This document shows, piece after piece, positions 35,047-43,140 of a stretch of 64,000 nt of DNA. The stretch is taken from the NCBI RefSeq assembly GCF_000620785.1, contig NZ_JIAI01000009.1:248001-312000 (forward strand), in the 5' to 3' direction. The notes beneath the pieces are model-generated. The model did no database searches. It was not told the DNA's origin and saw nothing but the letters and a program-made list of their open reading frames with translations. Each line of letters opens with the position of its first letter. Position 1 is the first letter of the stretch. A program made the position numbers and the translations under genes. The DNA comes from Actinospineispora acaciae DSM 45401 (GTDB lineage: Bacteria; Actinomycetota; Actinomycetes; Mycobacteriales; Pseudonocardiaceae).

Positions 35047-36466
35047 GTGACCACTCGTCGAGCCGCACGCCGAGCAGGTCGGCCACCGCGCGCATCTCGG
35101 CGCGGCGGTCGCCGGGCACGGCGTGGATGTGGTTGGCGCCGAACCGGGACAGGAACCGCTCGGCCGGCACGTCCAGCCGGGCGAACGCGTGCGGCCACTC
35201 CGGCGTGGACTGGTTGACCAGCTCCCGGGTCGTCGCGTCGTCGTAGGTCTCGAACTCGCCGAGCATCAGCTGCAGCCGGTACTCGCCGTTCTCCCTGGTT
35301 AACCGGCCCAACGTCATCTGTCCCGGCGCCGCGATGTGCTGCACGGACGCGCCACCGGCCGGGAAGAAGAACACCTCGGGGTAGAAGTTCACCCTGGCCA
35401 GGTTGGCGGCGGGGTCGTCGCTGCGCGCGGCGTACCAGGTGGCGTGCTGGCCGGAGTTGCACAGGTCCCAGATGTCGCGGTCGGCGTGGTAGTGCCGGAC
35501 GTCGGCGAACAGCGCCGGGTCGCCGGAGACCTTGTGCATGAGCTGCATGGTCAGCGCGCCGTCCATGTCCGCCTCGGTGGCGGTGATGTGTACGGGCTTG
35601 GGGCCGTTCCAGTCGTACGGGTCGTTCAGGAACGCCTCGGTGACGTCCATCGTCGCGAAGTGCTCGGTCAGCTCGGGCTGGCCCTTGATCCCGGAGAAGT
35701 CCAGCTTGCGCTCGGCGATGATCTCGCGGATGGCCAGGTAGCTGCGGATCTGCCGTTCCAGCAGCTCCGGGGTGAGCTTGTTGCCGTCGTAGTGCACCCC
35801 GGCGGCGTGCTGCTCGATCCACTCGCGGGCCTTGGCCGCCTCGCCGGCGTCCGCCTTCTCCGCGCGCAGCACCAGCTCGTACTGGTCGATCTCCTCCACG
35901 TCGATGCCGAAGCGGCGCATCCACTCGTCGGTGTTCGCCACCGTGGTGTTCATGCCCATCGGCCGCCCACCGAACCGCCCGAACGTGGACCCGCGCAGCG
36001 ACGCCACGGCGGCAGCCGCCCGCGCGTGCGCCCCGGCCGCCTCGACCAGCCCGGCGCCGCCATCAGCACTGTCGGGCGCGCCCCACAGCCGGGTGTGTTT
36101 CCGCCCGATCTGGTCCAGCGCCCCGCCGGCGGCCAGCATGCCGACCAGGCCGGGCTCGGTGGGGTCGGTGCTGGCCACCAGGATCAGCGGGCTCCGGGTG
36201 GCGTCGGCGGCCAGCATGGTGAAGTGCGGGAACGCCCACACCGCGTAGTAGAAGATCGTGACGTCCACGCCGGCGGCGGCCACCTCGCGGGCCACCGAGC
36301 CGGCCAGGTCGTTGCGGGAGACCAGGTCGGAGCCGACCACCACCTCGTGCCCGGCGGCCCGCAGCGACTCGACCAGGCCGGCCTGCTTGGCGGCGATGAA
36401 CTCGGCGTTGCGGGCGTGCACGTGATCGCGGCCGTCGGAGATACTGATCACGCCAATGCGGGCCAC
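35039..36466 (-). CDS. L-fucose/L-arabinose isomerase-family sugar isomerase
   Basis: A 475-residue protein of the FucI/AraA-like isomerase superfamily: MARIGVISISDGRDHVHARN at the start, GVDVTIFYYAVWAFPHF near residue 66, GRFGGRPMGMNTTVANTDEW near 163 and MQLMHKVSGDPALFADVRHY near 307. These enzymes convert an aldose to a ketose with a divalent metal. It is the upstream member of the isomerase-kinase operon. The operator shared with the transporter lies 91 bp upstream of its start, in the divergent region with the lacI-type gene. No aldolase is seen, so later steps are encoded elsewhere. Confidence 0.88.
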   Translation of the reverse strand: MARIGVISISDGRDHVHARNAEFIAAKQAGLVESLRAAGHEVVVGSDLVSRNDLAGSVAREVAAAGVDVTIFYYAVWAFPHFTMLAADATRSPLILVASTDPTEPGLVGMLAAGGALDQIGRKHTRLWGAPDSADGGAGLVEAAGAHARAAAAVASLRGSTFGRFGGRPMGMNTTVANTDEWMRRFGIDVEEIDQYELVLRAEKADAGEAAKAREWIEQHAAGVHYDGNKLTPELLERQIRSYLAIREIIAERKLDFSGIKGQPELTEHFATMDVTEAFLNDPYDWNGPKPVHITATEADMDGALTMQLMHKVSGDPALFADVRHYHADRDIWDLCNSGQHATWYAARSDDPAANLARVNFYPEVFFFPAGGASVQHIAAPGQMTLGRLTRENGEYRLQLMLGEFETYDDATTRELVNQSTPEWPHAFARLDVPAERFLSRFGANHIHAVPGDRRAEMRAVADLLGVRLDEWSRG

Positions 36467-36556
36467 GGCCCCTCCTTAGCATCCGGTCCGGTTCCGGTCG
36501 GCGAGGCAACAGCAACCTCGACCGGCCGCGGCGCCGCGCTCTCAGAGCCACCCTGC

Positions 36557-36572
36557 GAGTAATCGATTACTC
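36557..36572. promoter_or_regulatory. Putative LacI operator (sugar catabolic genes)
   Basis: GAGTAATCGATTACTC is a perfect 16-bp palindrome between the divergent isomerase and LacI-type genes. Its central CG dyad is typical of LacI-family sites. A related site lies upstream of the sugar transporter at 48273-48290. Confidence 0.75.
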
Positions 36573-36626
36573 AAGACGTTATTGTTCCTACTGAACAGTG
36601 TCAATAGGCGGTCAAGGGGTGTCGAG

Positions 36627-37616
36627 ATGGCGACCATCAGCGACGTGGCCGCGCTGGCCAGGGTCTCGGTGGCCACCGTGTCCCGGGCGCTGAACGGCAA
36701 GGAGTCGGTGGACCCGCAGCTGGTCGCGCGGGTGCGCAAGGCGGCGGCCGAGCTCGGCTACCACCCCAACGGCCTGGCCCGGAGTTTGCGCAAGCGGCGC
36801 ACCGCCGTGCTCGCGCTGATCATCTCCGACGTGGAGAACCCGTTCTTCACCGCGATCGCGCGCGGCGTCGAGGACGTCGCGCTGACCGCCGGCTACTCCG
36901 TGGTGCTGTGCAACTCCGACGAGAAGCTGGACAAGGAGAGCCGCTACCTCGACGTCGCGGTGGAGGAGCGGGTGGCCGGCGTGGTGATCTCGCCGACCGG
37001 GGAGTCCACCAGCGTCGAGGTGCTGCGCAGGCGGGGCACGCCGGTGGTGGCGGTGGACCGCCCGCTGGACGACGTCGACCAGGTGCTGGTGAACACCCGG
37101 CTGGCCGCGCAGGAGGCGACCGCGCACCTGGTGGCGGCCGGCTACCGCCGCATCGCCTGCGTGACCGGCCCGCCCGGCATCCGCACCGCCGACGACAGGC
37201 TGGCCGGCTACCGCGACGCGCTGGCGGCGGCCGGGATGGCGGCCGATCCGGGCCTGGTGCGCCGCGCGGAGTACCGCGCCGAGGGCGCCGAGCGGGCCAC
37301 GGCGGAGCTGTTGCGGACGGCCGGTGTGGTGGACGGGCTGCTGGTGGCCAACAGCGCGCAGGCGGTCGGCTCGCTGGAGGCGCTGCGGACCGCCGGCCGC
37401 CGGCTGGGCACCGACGTGGGGGTGGTCGCCTTCGACGACGCGCCGTGGGCGACGCTGATCGACCCGCCGCTCACCGTGGTCGCCCAGCCCGCCTACGAGC
37501 TCGGCGCCGTCGCCGCCAGGCTGCTGCTGGACCGCATCGAAGGCGACGCTCACCAGGTCACCGTCCGCACCCTCGACGCCCGGCTCATCGAACGCGGCAG
37601 CAGCCGTCGAAACTGA
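36627..37616 (+). CDS. LacI-family transcriptional regulator
   Basis: This 329-residue regulator has the LacI N-terminal HTH and hinge (TISDVAALARVSVATVSRAL at residues 3-22) and a sugar-binding domain with LALIISDVENPFFTAIARGV near 61. The ATG at 36627 has AAGGGG 7 nt upstream. It is divergent from the isomerase-kinase operon and should repress it and the ABC transporter through the palindromes at 36557 and 48273 until an inducing sugar binds. It is followed by about 330 bp without a gene before the encapsulin cluster. Confidence 0.92.
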   Translation: MATISDVAALARVSVATVSRALNGKESVDPQLVARVRKAAAELGYHPNGLARSLRKRRTAVLALIISDVENPFFTAIARGVEDVALTAGYSVVLCNSDEKLDKESRYLDVAVEERVAGVVISPTGESTSVEVLRRRGTPVVAVDRPLDDVDQVLVNTRLAAQEATAHLVAAGYRRIACVTGPPGIRTADDRLAGYRDALAAAGMAADPGLVRRAEYRAEGAERATAELLRTAGVVDGLLVANSAQAVGSLEALRTAGRRLGTDVGVVAFDDAPWATLIDPPLTVVAQPAYELGAVAARLLLDRIEGDAHQVTVRTLDARLIERGSSRRN

Positions 37617-37696
37617 CCCGTTCAAAGAATGCGTGATCCTGGCAGCTCGCCCGATAATGAGTCAAGCGTACTCGTCGGTTATGGCACCTGGGAGTT

Positions 37697-37738
37697 ACCC
37701 GGGGTGCCCGGTTGGCCCATTACGCAGTGACCCCGGGT
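37697..37738. terminator. Inverted repeat after LacI gene
   Basis: ACCCGGGGT (37697-37705) and ACCCCGGGT (37730-37738) are perfect 9-bp arms with a 24-nt loop. It may end the LacI transcript or act as a leader structure for the encapsulin operon; there is no U-tract. Confidence 0.35.
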
Positions 37739-37859
37739 GCGACCGCTCGTCACTCATTCGATAGATAGGGACGAGGCGGCCGCGCTGCTATATTGGCTTT
37801 CGTCCGGCCGGCCCATTCAGCCCACAACTCCCACACGGGCACAGCTCGGCGATCAGTTC

Positions 37860-37871
37860 ACTTAAATAAGT
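37860..37871. promoter_or_regulatory. AT-rich palindrome upstream of encapsulin operon
   Basis: ACTTAAATAAGT has perfect 5-bp arms and is strikingly AT-rich for this genome, 75 bp before the first shell gene. It could be a regulator site or a promoter element. Confidence 0.35.
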
Positions 37872-37945
37872 TCAGCGAACATGAATCATGTGCGTACTCG
37901 CGTGCGCGCACGGCCCCTGCGTGCCCGGATTGAAAGGTGTGAATC

Positions 37946-39370
37946 GTGACCGACGTGCTGGAGCCCGGAACCGAGGTCGAGGAAGAACGGTCGAGGCAGA
38001 GCCTGAGTACGGCCGCCGCGCGCAATTTGGCGACCACCACAAAGTCAGTGCCCCAAATGCAGGGCATCACCTCGCGTTGGCTTTTGCGCAAGTTGCCCTG
38101 GGTCGAGGCGACCGGTGGGACGTATCGGGTGAACCGGCGGTTGAGCTATGCCCTCGGCGACGGGCGGTTGACGTTCACGAACGTCGGCGACGACGTCCGC
38201 GTCGTGCCGGGTGAGCTGCGCGAGCTGCCGATGCTGCGCACGTTCGACGCCGACGACTCCGACGAGGTGCTGGCCGCCCTGGCGGACCGCTGCGAGCAGC
38301 GCGAGTTCCGGCCCGGCGACGTCATCGTCGAGTTCGGCCACCAGGCCGACGCGCTCTACCTGATCGCGCACGGCAAGATCAGTAAGACGGGTGTCGGCAA
38401 GTACGGGGAGAGCACCACGCTCGGCGTGGTGGCCGACGGCGACTACTTCGGCGACCGCGAGATCGCCACCGAGGACGGCATCTGGGAGTTCACCGCCAAG
38501 GCCGTGACCAGGTGCATCGTGCTCAGCCTCGGCAAGGAGCGGTTCGACGAGTTCGTCGGCAACGCCGAGTCGCTGCGCGAGCACCTTGACCGGGTGCGCT
38601 CCGAGGACGGGCCGGCCCGCAACGAGCACGGTGAGGCCGAGATCGACCTGTCGTCCGGCCACGCCGGCGAGCCGGACCTTCCCGGCACGTTCGTGGACTA
38701 CGAGCTGGCGCCCAGGGAGTACGAGCTGAGCGTGGCGCAGACCGTGCTGCGGGTGCACACCCGGGTGGCGGACCTCTACAACGAGCCGATGAACCAGCTC
38801 GAACAGCAGCTGCGGCTGACCGTGGAGGCGCTGCGCGAGCGCCAGGAGCACGAGATGGTCAACAACAGCGAGTTCGGCCTGCTGCACAACGCGGACCTGA
38901 GCATGCGCATCCCCACTCGCGCCGGCGCGCCCACTCCCGACGACTTCGACGAGCTCCTTTCCATGGTGTGGAAGGAACCGGCATTCTTCCTGGCCCACCC
39001 CCGGGTGATCGCCGCGTTCGGGCGGGAATGCACCAAACGCGGTGTCTACCCCAGTGGCGTCGATTTCGGCGGCCACAAGATACCGGCCTGGCGGGACATC
39101 CCGATCTTCCCGTGCAACAAGATCCCGGTGAGCGACGCGCGTACCAGCTCGGTCATGCTGGTGCGGGCCGGCGAGCAGAACCAGGGCGTGGTCGGCCTGC
39201 ACCAGACGGGAATTCCGGACGAGTACCAGCCGGGGCTCTCGGTGCGGTTCATGGGCATCAGCGAGAAGGCAATCATGTCGTATCTGGTCAGCGCCTACTA
39301 TTCGGCGGCGATCCTGGTCCCGGATGCGCTTGCGGTGCTCGAGGATGTCGAGATCGGCCGCGAAGACTAA
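37946..39370 (+). CDS. Family 2B encapsulin shell protein with cNMP-binding-like domain (shell 1)
   Basis: This 474-residue protein is a family 2B encapsulin, the group that includes Streptomyces EshA: an HK97-type capsid fold interrupted by a cyclic-nucleotide-binding-like domain (about residues 105-215). Conserved HK97-region segments are ARNLATTTKSVPQMQGITSR near 25 and TFVDYELAPREYELSVAQTV at 248-267. In the inserted domain the phosphate-binding cassette reads FGDREIA (168-174) and EFTAKAVT (181-188), lacking the usual PRA/T arginine. It starts with GTG at 37946 behind GAAAGGTG. It is first in an operon with a second shell, 2-MIB synthase and a GPP methyltransferase, so it likely forms the compartment around the synthase. 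Confidence 0.92.
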   Translation: MTDVLEPGTEVEEERSRQSLSTAAARNLATTTKSVPQMQGITSRWLLRKLPWVEATGGTYRVNRRLSYALGDGRLTFTNVGDDVRVVPGELRELPMLRTFDADDSDEVLAALADRCEQREFRPGDVIVEFGHQADALYLIAHGKISKTGVGKYGESTTLGVVADGDYFGDREIATEDGIWEFTAKAVTRCIVLSLGKERFDEFVGNAESLREHLDRVRSEDGPARNEHGEAEIDLSSGHAGEPDLPGTFVDYELAPREYELSVAQTVLRVHTRVADLYNEPMNQLEQQLRLTVEALRERQEHEMVNNSEFGLLHNADLSMRIPTRAGAPTPDDFDELLSMVWKEPAFFLAHPRVIAAFGRECTKRGVYPSGVDFGGHKIPAWRDIPIFPCNKIPVSDARTSSVMLVRAGEQNQGVVGLHQTGIPDEYQPGLSVRFMGISEKAIMSYLVSAYYSAAILVPDALAVLEDVEIGRED

Positions 39371-39371
39371 G

Positions 39372-40775
39372 ATGACAGAGCTAGCCGAACCCGTTTCTGT
39401 CGAGGAGCAACGGCGGCACAGCCTCGGTACGGAGGCGGCGCGCAACCTGGCCACCACCACCAAGACGGTGCCCCAGATGCGGGCCATCACGCCCCGCTGG
39501 CTGCTGCGCACGCTGCCCTGGGTCGACCTCGCGGCGGGCACCTACCGGGTCAACCGCAGGCTGACCTACACGGTCGGTGACGGGCGGCTGACCTTCGTCG
39601 GCGAGGGCGAGCGGATCCGGGTGATCCCGGCCGAGCTGCGCGAGCTGGCGCCGCTGCGCGAGCTGCCCGACGACGAGCCGCTGGCCGCGCTGGCCGGTGC
39701 GTTCGAGCAGCGGGAGTACGCGGCGGGGGAGGTGCTCGCGGCCGAGGGCGACCGGGCGGACGAGCTGTTCCTGATCGCCCACGGCAAGATCGACAAGCGC
39801 GCCACCAGCAAGTACGGGGACGCCTCGGTGCTCGGCACGCTGACCGACGGCGACCACTTCGGCGCGGCGGAGCTGATGCGCGGCGGCGAGTGGGAGTTCA
39901 CCGGCGCGGCGGTGACGCGGTGCGTGGCGCTCGTCCTGACCAGGGAGGCGTTCGAACGGCAGCTGTCCGCGTCGCCGGGGCTGCGGGCGCACATCGACGC
40001 CGTGCGCGACTCGACGGCGCCGCCCGCGAACAAGTACGGGGAGGCGCCGATCGACCTCGCCTCCGGTCACGCCGGCGAGCCGGACATCCCGAGCACGTTC
40101 GTGGACTACGAGCTGGCGCCCAGGGAGTACGAGCTGAGCGTGGCGCAGACCGTGCTGCGGGTGCACACGCGGGTCGCGGACCTCTACCGCGAGCCGATGG
40201 ACCAGCTCGAGCAGCAGCTGCGGCTGACCGTGCAGGCGCTGCGCGAGCGCCAGGAGCACGAGCTGGTCAACAACCGCGAGTTCGGGCTGCTGCACAACGC
40301 CGACCTCGGCCAGCGGATCCAGACCCGGACCGGGCCGCCCACCCCGGAGGACCTCGACGAGCTGCTCAGCAGGCGGCGCAAGACCAGGTTCTTCTTCGCC
40401 CATCCGCGCGCGGTCGCCGCGTTCGGCATGGAGTGCACCCGGCGCGGGCTGTACCCGGAGGGGGTCGAGGTCGACGGTGCGCGGGTGCGAGCCTGGCGAG
40501 GGGTGCCGATGCTGCCCTGCGACAAGATCCCGATCAACCCCGACGGCACCACGTCGATCCTGGCCATGCGGGTCGGGGAGGAGAGCAACGGGGTGGTCGG
40601 GCTGCGCCAGACCGGGCTGCCCGACGAGTGCGAGCCCGGGCTGAACGTCAGGTTCATGGGGATCGGGGAGAACGCGATCGCTCGCTACCTGGTGAGCGCG
40701 TACTTCTCGGTCGCGGTGCTGGTGCCGTCCGCGCTCGGCGTGCTGGAGAACGTGGAACTGGGGAGGTCGGCATGA
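39372..40775 (+). CDS. Family 2B encapsulin shell protein with cNMP-binding-like domain (shell 2)
   Basis: A 467-residue paralogue of shell 1, with ARNLATTTKTVPQMRAITPR near residue 23, the same TFVDYELAPREYELSVAQTV, and a GLLHNADLGQRIQTRTG stretch. Its inserted domain has FGAAELM and EFTGAAVT, again without the canonical arginine. It starts 1 bp after the shell 1 stop and overlaps the synthase start by 4 bp, so expression of both shells and cargo is coupled. The two shells are roughly two-thirds identical by eye, with most divergence in the inserted domain. They could co-assemble into a mixed shell or form alternative shells. Confidence 0.92.
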   Translation: MTELAEPVSVEEQRRHSLGTEAARNLATTTKTVPQMRAITPRWLLRTLPWVDLAAGTYRVNRRLTYTVGDGRLTFVGEGERIRVIPAELRELAPLRELPDDEPLAALAGAFEQREYAAGEVLAAEGDRADELFLIAHGKIDKRATSKYGDASVLGTLTDGDHFGAAELMRGGEWEFTGAAVTRCVALVLTREAFERQLSASPGLRAHIDAVRDSTAPPANKYGEAPIDLASGHAGEPDIPSTFVDYELAPREYELSVAQTVLRVHTRVADLYREPMDQLEQQLRLTVQALRERQEHELVNNREFGLLHNADLGQRIQTRTGPPTPEDLDELLSRRRKTRFFFAHPRAVAAFGMECTRRGLYPEGVEVDGARVRAWRGVPMLPCDKIPINPDGTTSILAMRVGEESNGVVGLRQTGLPDECEPGLNVRFMGIGENAIARYLVSAYFSVAVLVPSALGVLENVELGRSA

Positions 40776-41956
40776 CCGTACTGGCGGCCGGCACGGACAT
40801 CCTGGCCGACATGACGGGGGCGCCCTCGACGGATCTGTCCGCGCTGCTCGCGGCGGACGGTGCGGGGGCGGAGGCCGCGGTGCCCTCGACGGTGCGCCGG
40901 TTCGCCAGCGGGGTCGGGATGGCCGGGTTGCGGTTCCCTCGGCTCCTGACCGAGCCGTCGCCGTCGCCGTCCCCGGAACCCTCGTCGGAGTCCGAGGCCG
41001 AGGACGACGACTCGATGCCCGAGCTGTTCTGCCCGGGGCCGATCCGCGACGACCCGGCGCTGGGGGAGGAGGTGAACGAACGGCTGGTGGACTGGGCCGA
41101 GGAGATCGGGATCTACGAGGGACGGCTGGACAAGCTCCGGGCGTGCAACTTCGGGCGCCTGATCATGCTGACCCATCCGGCCACCGACGACCCGGATCGG
41201 CTGCTGGCGGCGACCAAGTGCGTGGTCGCCGAGTGGGCCGCGGACGACTACTACGTCGACGAGGTCTCGCTGGGCGCCGACCCGAAGGTGGTCGGCTCGC
41301 GGCTGGCCAAGCTGCACGCGATCGTGGACCCGGCGCCGCTGCCGGCCCGGTACGCGCCCCAGCTGGACGCCTACCGGGACGCCGAGCCCATCGCCACCGC
41401 GTTCCGCACCGCGATGGAGCACCTCGCCCGCTACACCACGGCGTCCCAGCTCGGTCGGTTCCAGCACCAGATGTCGATCCTGTACGTGGCCTGGAACCAG
41501 GAGGCCGACTGGCACGCCAACGGCCGCACCCCGCCGGTCTGGGAGTACCTGGTGCAGCGCCATCTCAACAGCTACCTGCCGCCGATGATCCTGATCGACG
41601 TCCTGGCCGGCTACGAGTTGCCCAGCGTCGAGTTCTTCGACCCTCGGGTGCGCCGGGCGTTCACCATGGCCGGCGACGCCAACGTGCTGCTCAACGACCT
41701 GCACTCGGGCGCCGCCGAATCGGAGAACGACTTCAACCTCCCACGGGTCATCGCCGCCGAGGAAAAATGCACCCCCAGGGAGGCGATCAAACGCACCGTC
41801 GAAATCCACAACGAGCTGATGCATAAGTTCGTGGAAGAGGCCGGCGCGCTGAGCGTCGTCGGCTCGCCGATGCTACGACGGTTCTTTGCCGACACGTGGG
41901 CATGGTTGGGCGGCAGCCGTGAATGGCACGCCACGACTGCCCGCTACCACCAGTAA
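40772..41956 (+). CDS. tpc: 2-methylisoborneol synthase (encapsulin cargo terpene cyclase)
   Basis: This 394-residue class I terpene cyclase converts 2-methyl-GPP to 2-methylisoborneol, an earthy odorant. It has PELFCPGPIRDDPALGEE at residues 83-100, the Asp-rich motif DDYYVDE at 158-164 and the NSE triad NDLHSGAAE at 308-316. The first about 80 residues are disordered and Pro/Ser/Glu-rich (PSPSPSPEPSSESEAEDDD), the kind of N-terminal tail that loads this enzyme into family 2B encapsulins. The ATG at 40772 overlaps the shell 2 stop (ATGA) and has GGGAGG upstream. The usual DDYYC is DDYYV here. Confidence 0.93.
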   Translation: MTVLAAGTDILADMTGAPSTDLSALLAADGAGAEAAVPSTVRRFASGVGMAGLRFPRLLTEPSPSPSPEPSSESEAEDDDSMPELFCPGPIRDDPALGEEVNERLVDWAEEIGIYEGRLDKLRACNFGRLIMLTHPATDDPDRLLAATKCVVAEWAADDYYVDEVSLGADPKVVGSRLAKLHAIVDPAPLPARYAPQLDAYRDAEPIATAFRTAMEHLARYTTASQLGRFQHQMSILYVAWNQEADWHANGRTPPVWEYLVQRHLNSYLPPMILIDVLAGYELPSVEFFDPRVRRAFTMAGDANVLLNDLHSGAAESENDFNLPRVIAAEEKCTPREAIKRTVEIHNELMHKFVEEAGALSVVGSPMLRRFFADTWAWLGGSREWHATTARYHQ

Positions 41957-41985
41957 AATCGAAGGTCCACCCGAGAGGAGCACTC

Positions 41986-42846
41986 ATGACGTCCACCGCT
42001 GTCGAGAGCAAGGTCCTGCGCACCGCGTACCAGAAGTCGGTCGCGGCATACTGGAACAACAACCAGCAGGACCCGGTCAACCTGCGGCTCGGCGAGATCG
42101 ACGGCCTCTACCATCACCATTACGGGATCGGCGAGTACGACGCCTCCGTACTGGAGGGACCGGAAGAGACGCGCGACGCCCGGATCATCCAGGAAATGCA
42201 CCGGCTGGAGACAGCGCAGGCGGACGTCCTCCTCGACTACCTCGGTGACGTCCAACCGACGGACCAGCTCCTGGACGCCGGGTCCGGGCGGGGCGGCACC
42301 AGCATCATGGCGAACCACCGTTTCCGCTGCCGGGTTGATGGTGTCACGATCTCGGAGTATCAAGTGGGCTTCGCGAACGAGCAGGCCGTCCAGTGGGGCT
42401 GCTCGGATGATGTCCAGTTCCATTTCCGCAACATGCTCGACACCGGGTTCGACACCGGGTCAAAGCGCGGCATCTGGACGAACGAGACGACCATGTATGT
42501 GGACCTTTTCGATCTTTACGCCGAGTTCTCCCGGCTGCTGGAGTATGGTGGCCGGTATGTGTGCATTACTGGTTGCTACAACGATGTGACGGGTGGGCGG
42601 TCGAAGGCCGTCAGCAAGATTGACGAGCACTACACTTGTAACATTCACCCGCGCAGCCATTACTTCAAGGCGCTCACCGCGAACAACCTGGTCCCGATCA
42701 ATGTGGTTGATCTTACGGCTCAGACCATTCCGTACTGGGAGTTGCGGGCGCAGTCCTCGGTGGCTACTGGGATCGAGGAAGCTTTCCTTAATGCTTACCG
42801 GGAGGGGAGTTTCCATTACTTGTTGATCGCGGCTGATCGGATCTGA
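41986..42846 (+). CDS. gppmt: Geranyl diphosphate 2-C-methyltransferase
   Basis: This 286-residue SAM-dependent enzyme methylates GPP at C2 to give 2-methyl-GPP, the substrate of the preceding cyclase. It begins with VLRTAYQKSVAAYWNNNQQD near residue 10 and YHHHYGIGEYD at 42-52, both typical of the family. The SAM motif LLDAGSGRGGTSI is at 95-107. The ATG at 41986 has AGAGGAG at good spacing and lies 29 bp after the cyclase. Third-codon GC drops noticeably in its 3' half (for example tat gtg tgc att act), unlike the shells. It probably acts outside the shell or feeds it. Confidence 0.95.
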   Translation: MTSTAVESKVLRTAYQKSVAAYWNNNQQDPVNLRLGEIDGLYHHHYGIGEYDASVLEGPEETRDARIIQEMHRLETAQADVLLDYLGDVQPTDQLLDAGSGRGGTSIMANHRFRCRVDGVTISEYQVGFANEQAVQWGCSDDVQFHFRNMLDTGFDTGSKRGIWTNETTMYVDLFDLYAEFSRLLEYGGRYVCITGCYNDVTGGRSKAVSKIDEHYTCNIHPRSHYFKALTANNLVPINVVDLTAQTIPYWELRAQSSVATGIEEAFLNAYREGSFHYLLIAADRI

Positions 42847-43140
42847 GGTTCGTGGGGGTGCGTGCCGTCATTTGTTTCGTTCGAAAATCCCTGGCGGGAT
42901 TTCCGGCGAACTGAAATTTTCTGGGTGCGGTTTGGGTGCCGTACCCGGGTGGTGGCCGGTCACTTTGGGTGTCTTTTGGTCACTTTTCGTGGTGTTCCCG
43001 GCTTGGTGGTTGCGTTTCGGTGGGCTGAGGGGGCGTCAGTCCGGTATTTCATGATCAAAACCGGGCTGGTGTCCTCTTGGTTGCGGGGTACGGGCGTCGA
43101 GCATGACGAAACTGTCAGACCCCCCGGGCACGATCACGGT
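42847..43140. other. Gene-free spacer after 2-MIB cluster
   Basis: About 290 bp of G/T-rich sequence with no hairpin or homology that I can see. An open frame continues upstream of the HNH gene from 42862 but its composition (many Trp and Phe) does not look coding. Confidence 0.5.

Larger units (their letters stand above)
37617..37945. other. Gene-free stretch upstream of encapsulin operon
   Basis: This 329-bp interval holds an inverted repeat (37697-37738), a TATATT that could be a -10 (37789-37794, no good -35), an AT-rich palindrome (37860-37871), a CGTGCGCGCACG palindrome (37901-37912), and the Shine-Dalgarno sequence GAAAGGTG of the first shell gene. No coding sequence is convincing. 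Confidence 0.5.

Noticed and set aside
39890..41956. A 688-codon frame fused to the 2-MIB synthase
   Set aside because: The first part is an out-of-frame reading of shell 2; the synthase begins at ATG 40772 with a good ribosome-binding site.
42862..43140. Extended N-terminus of the HNH protein
   Set aside because: Composition rich in Trp and Phe, no homology and no ribosome-binding site; ATG 43141 fits DUF222 proteins.
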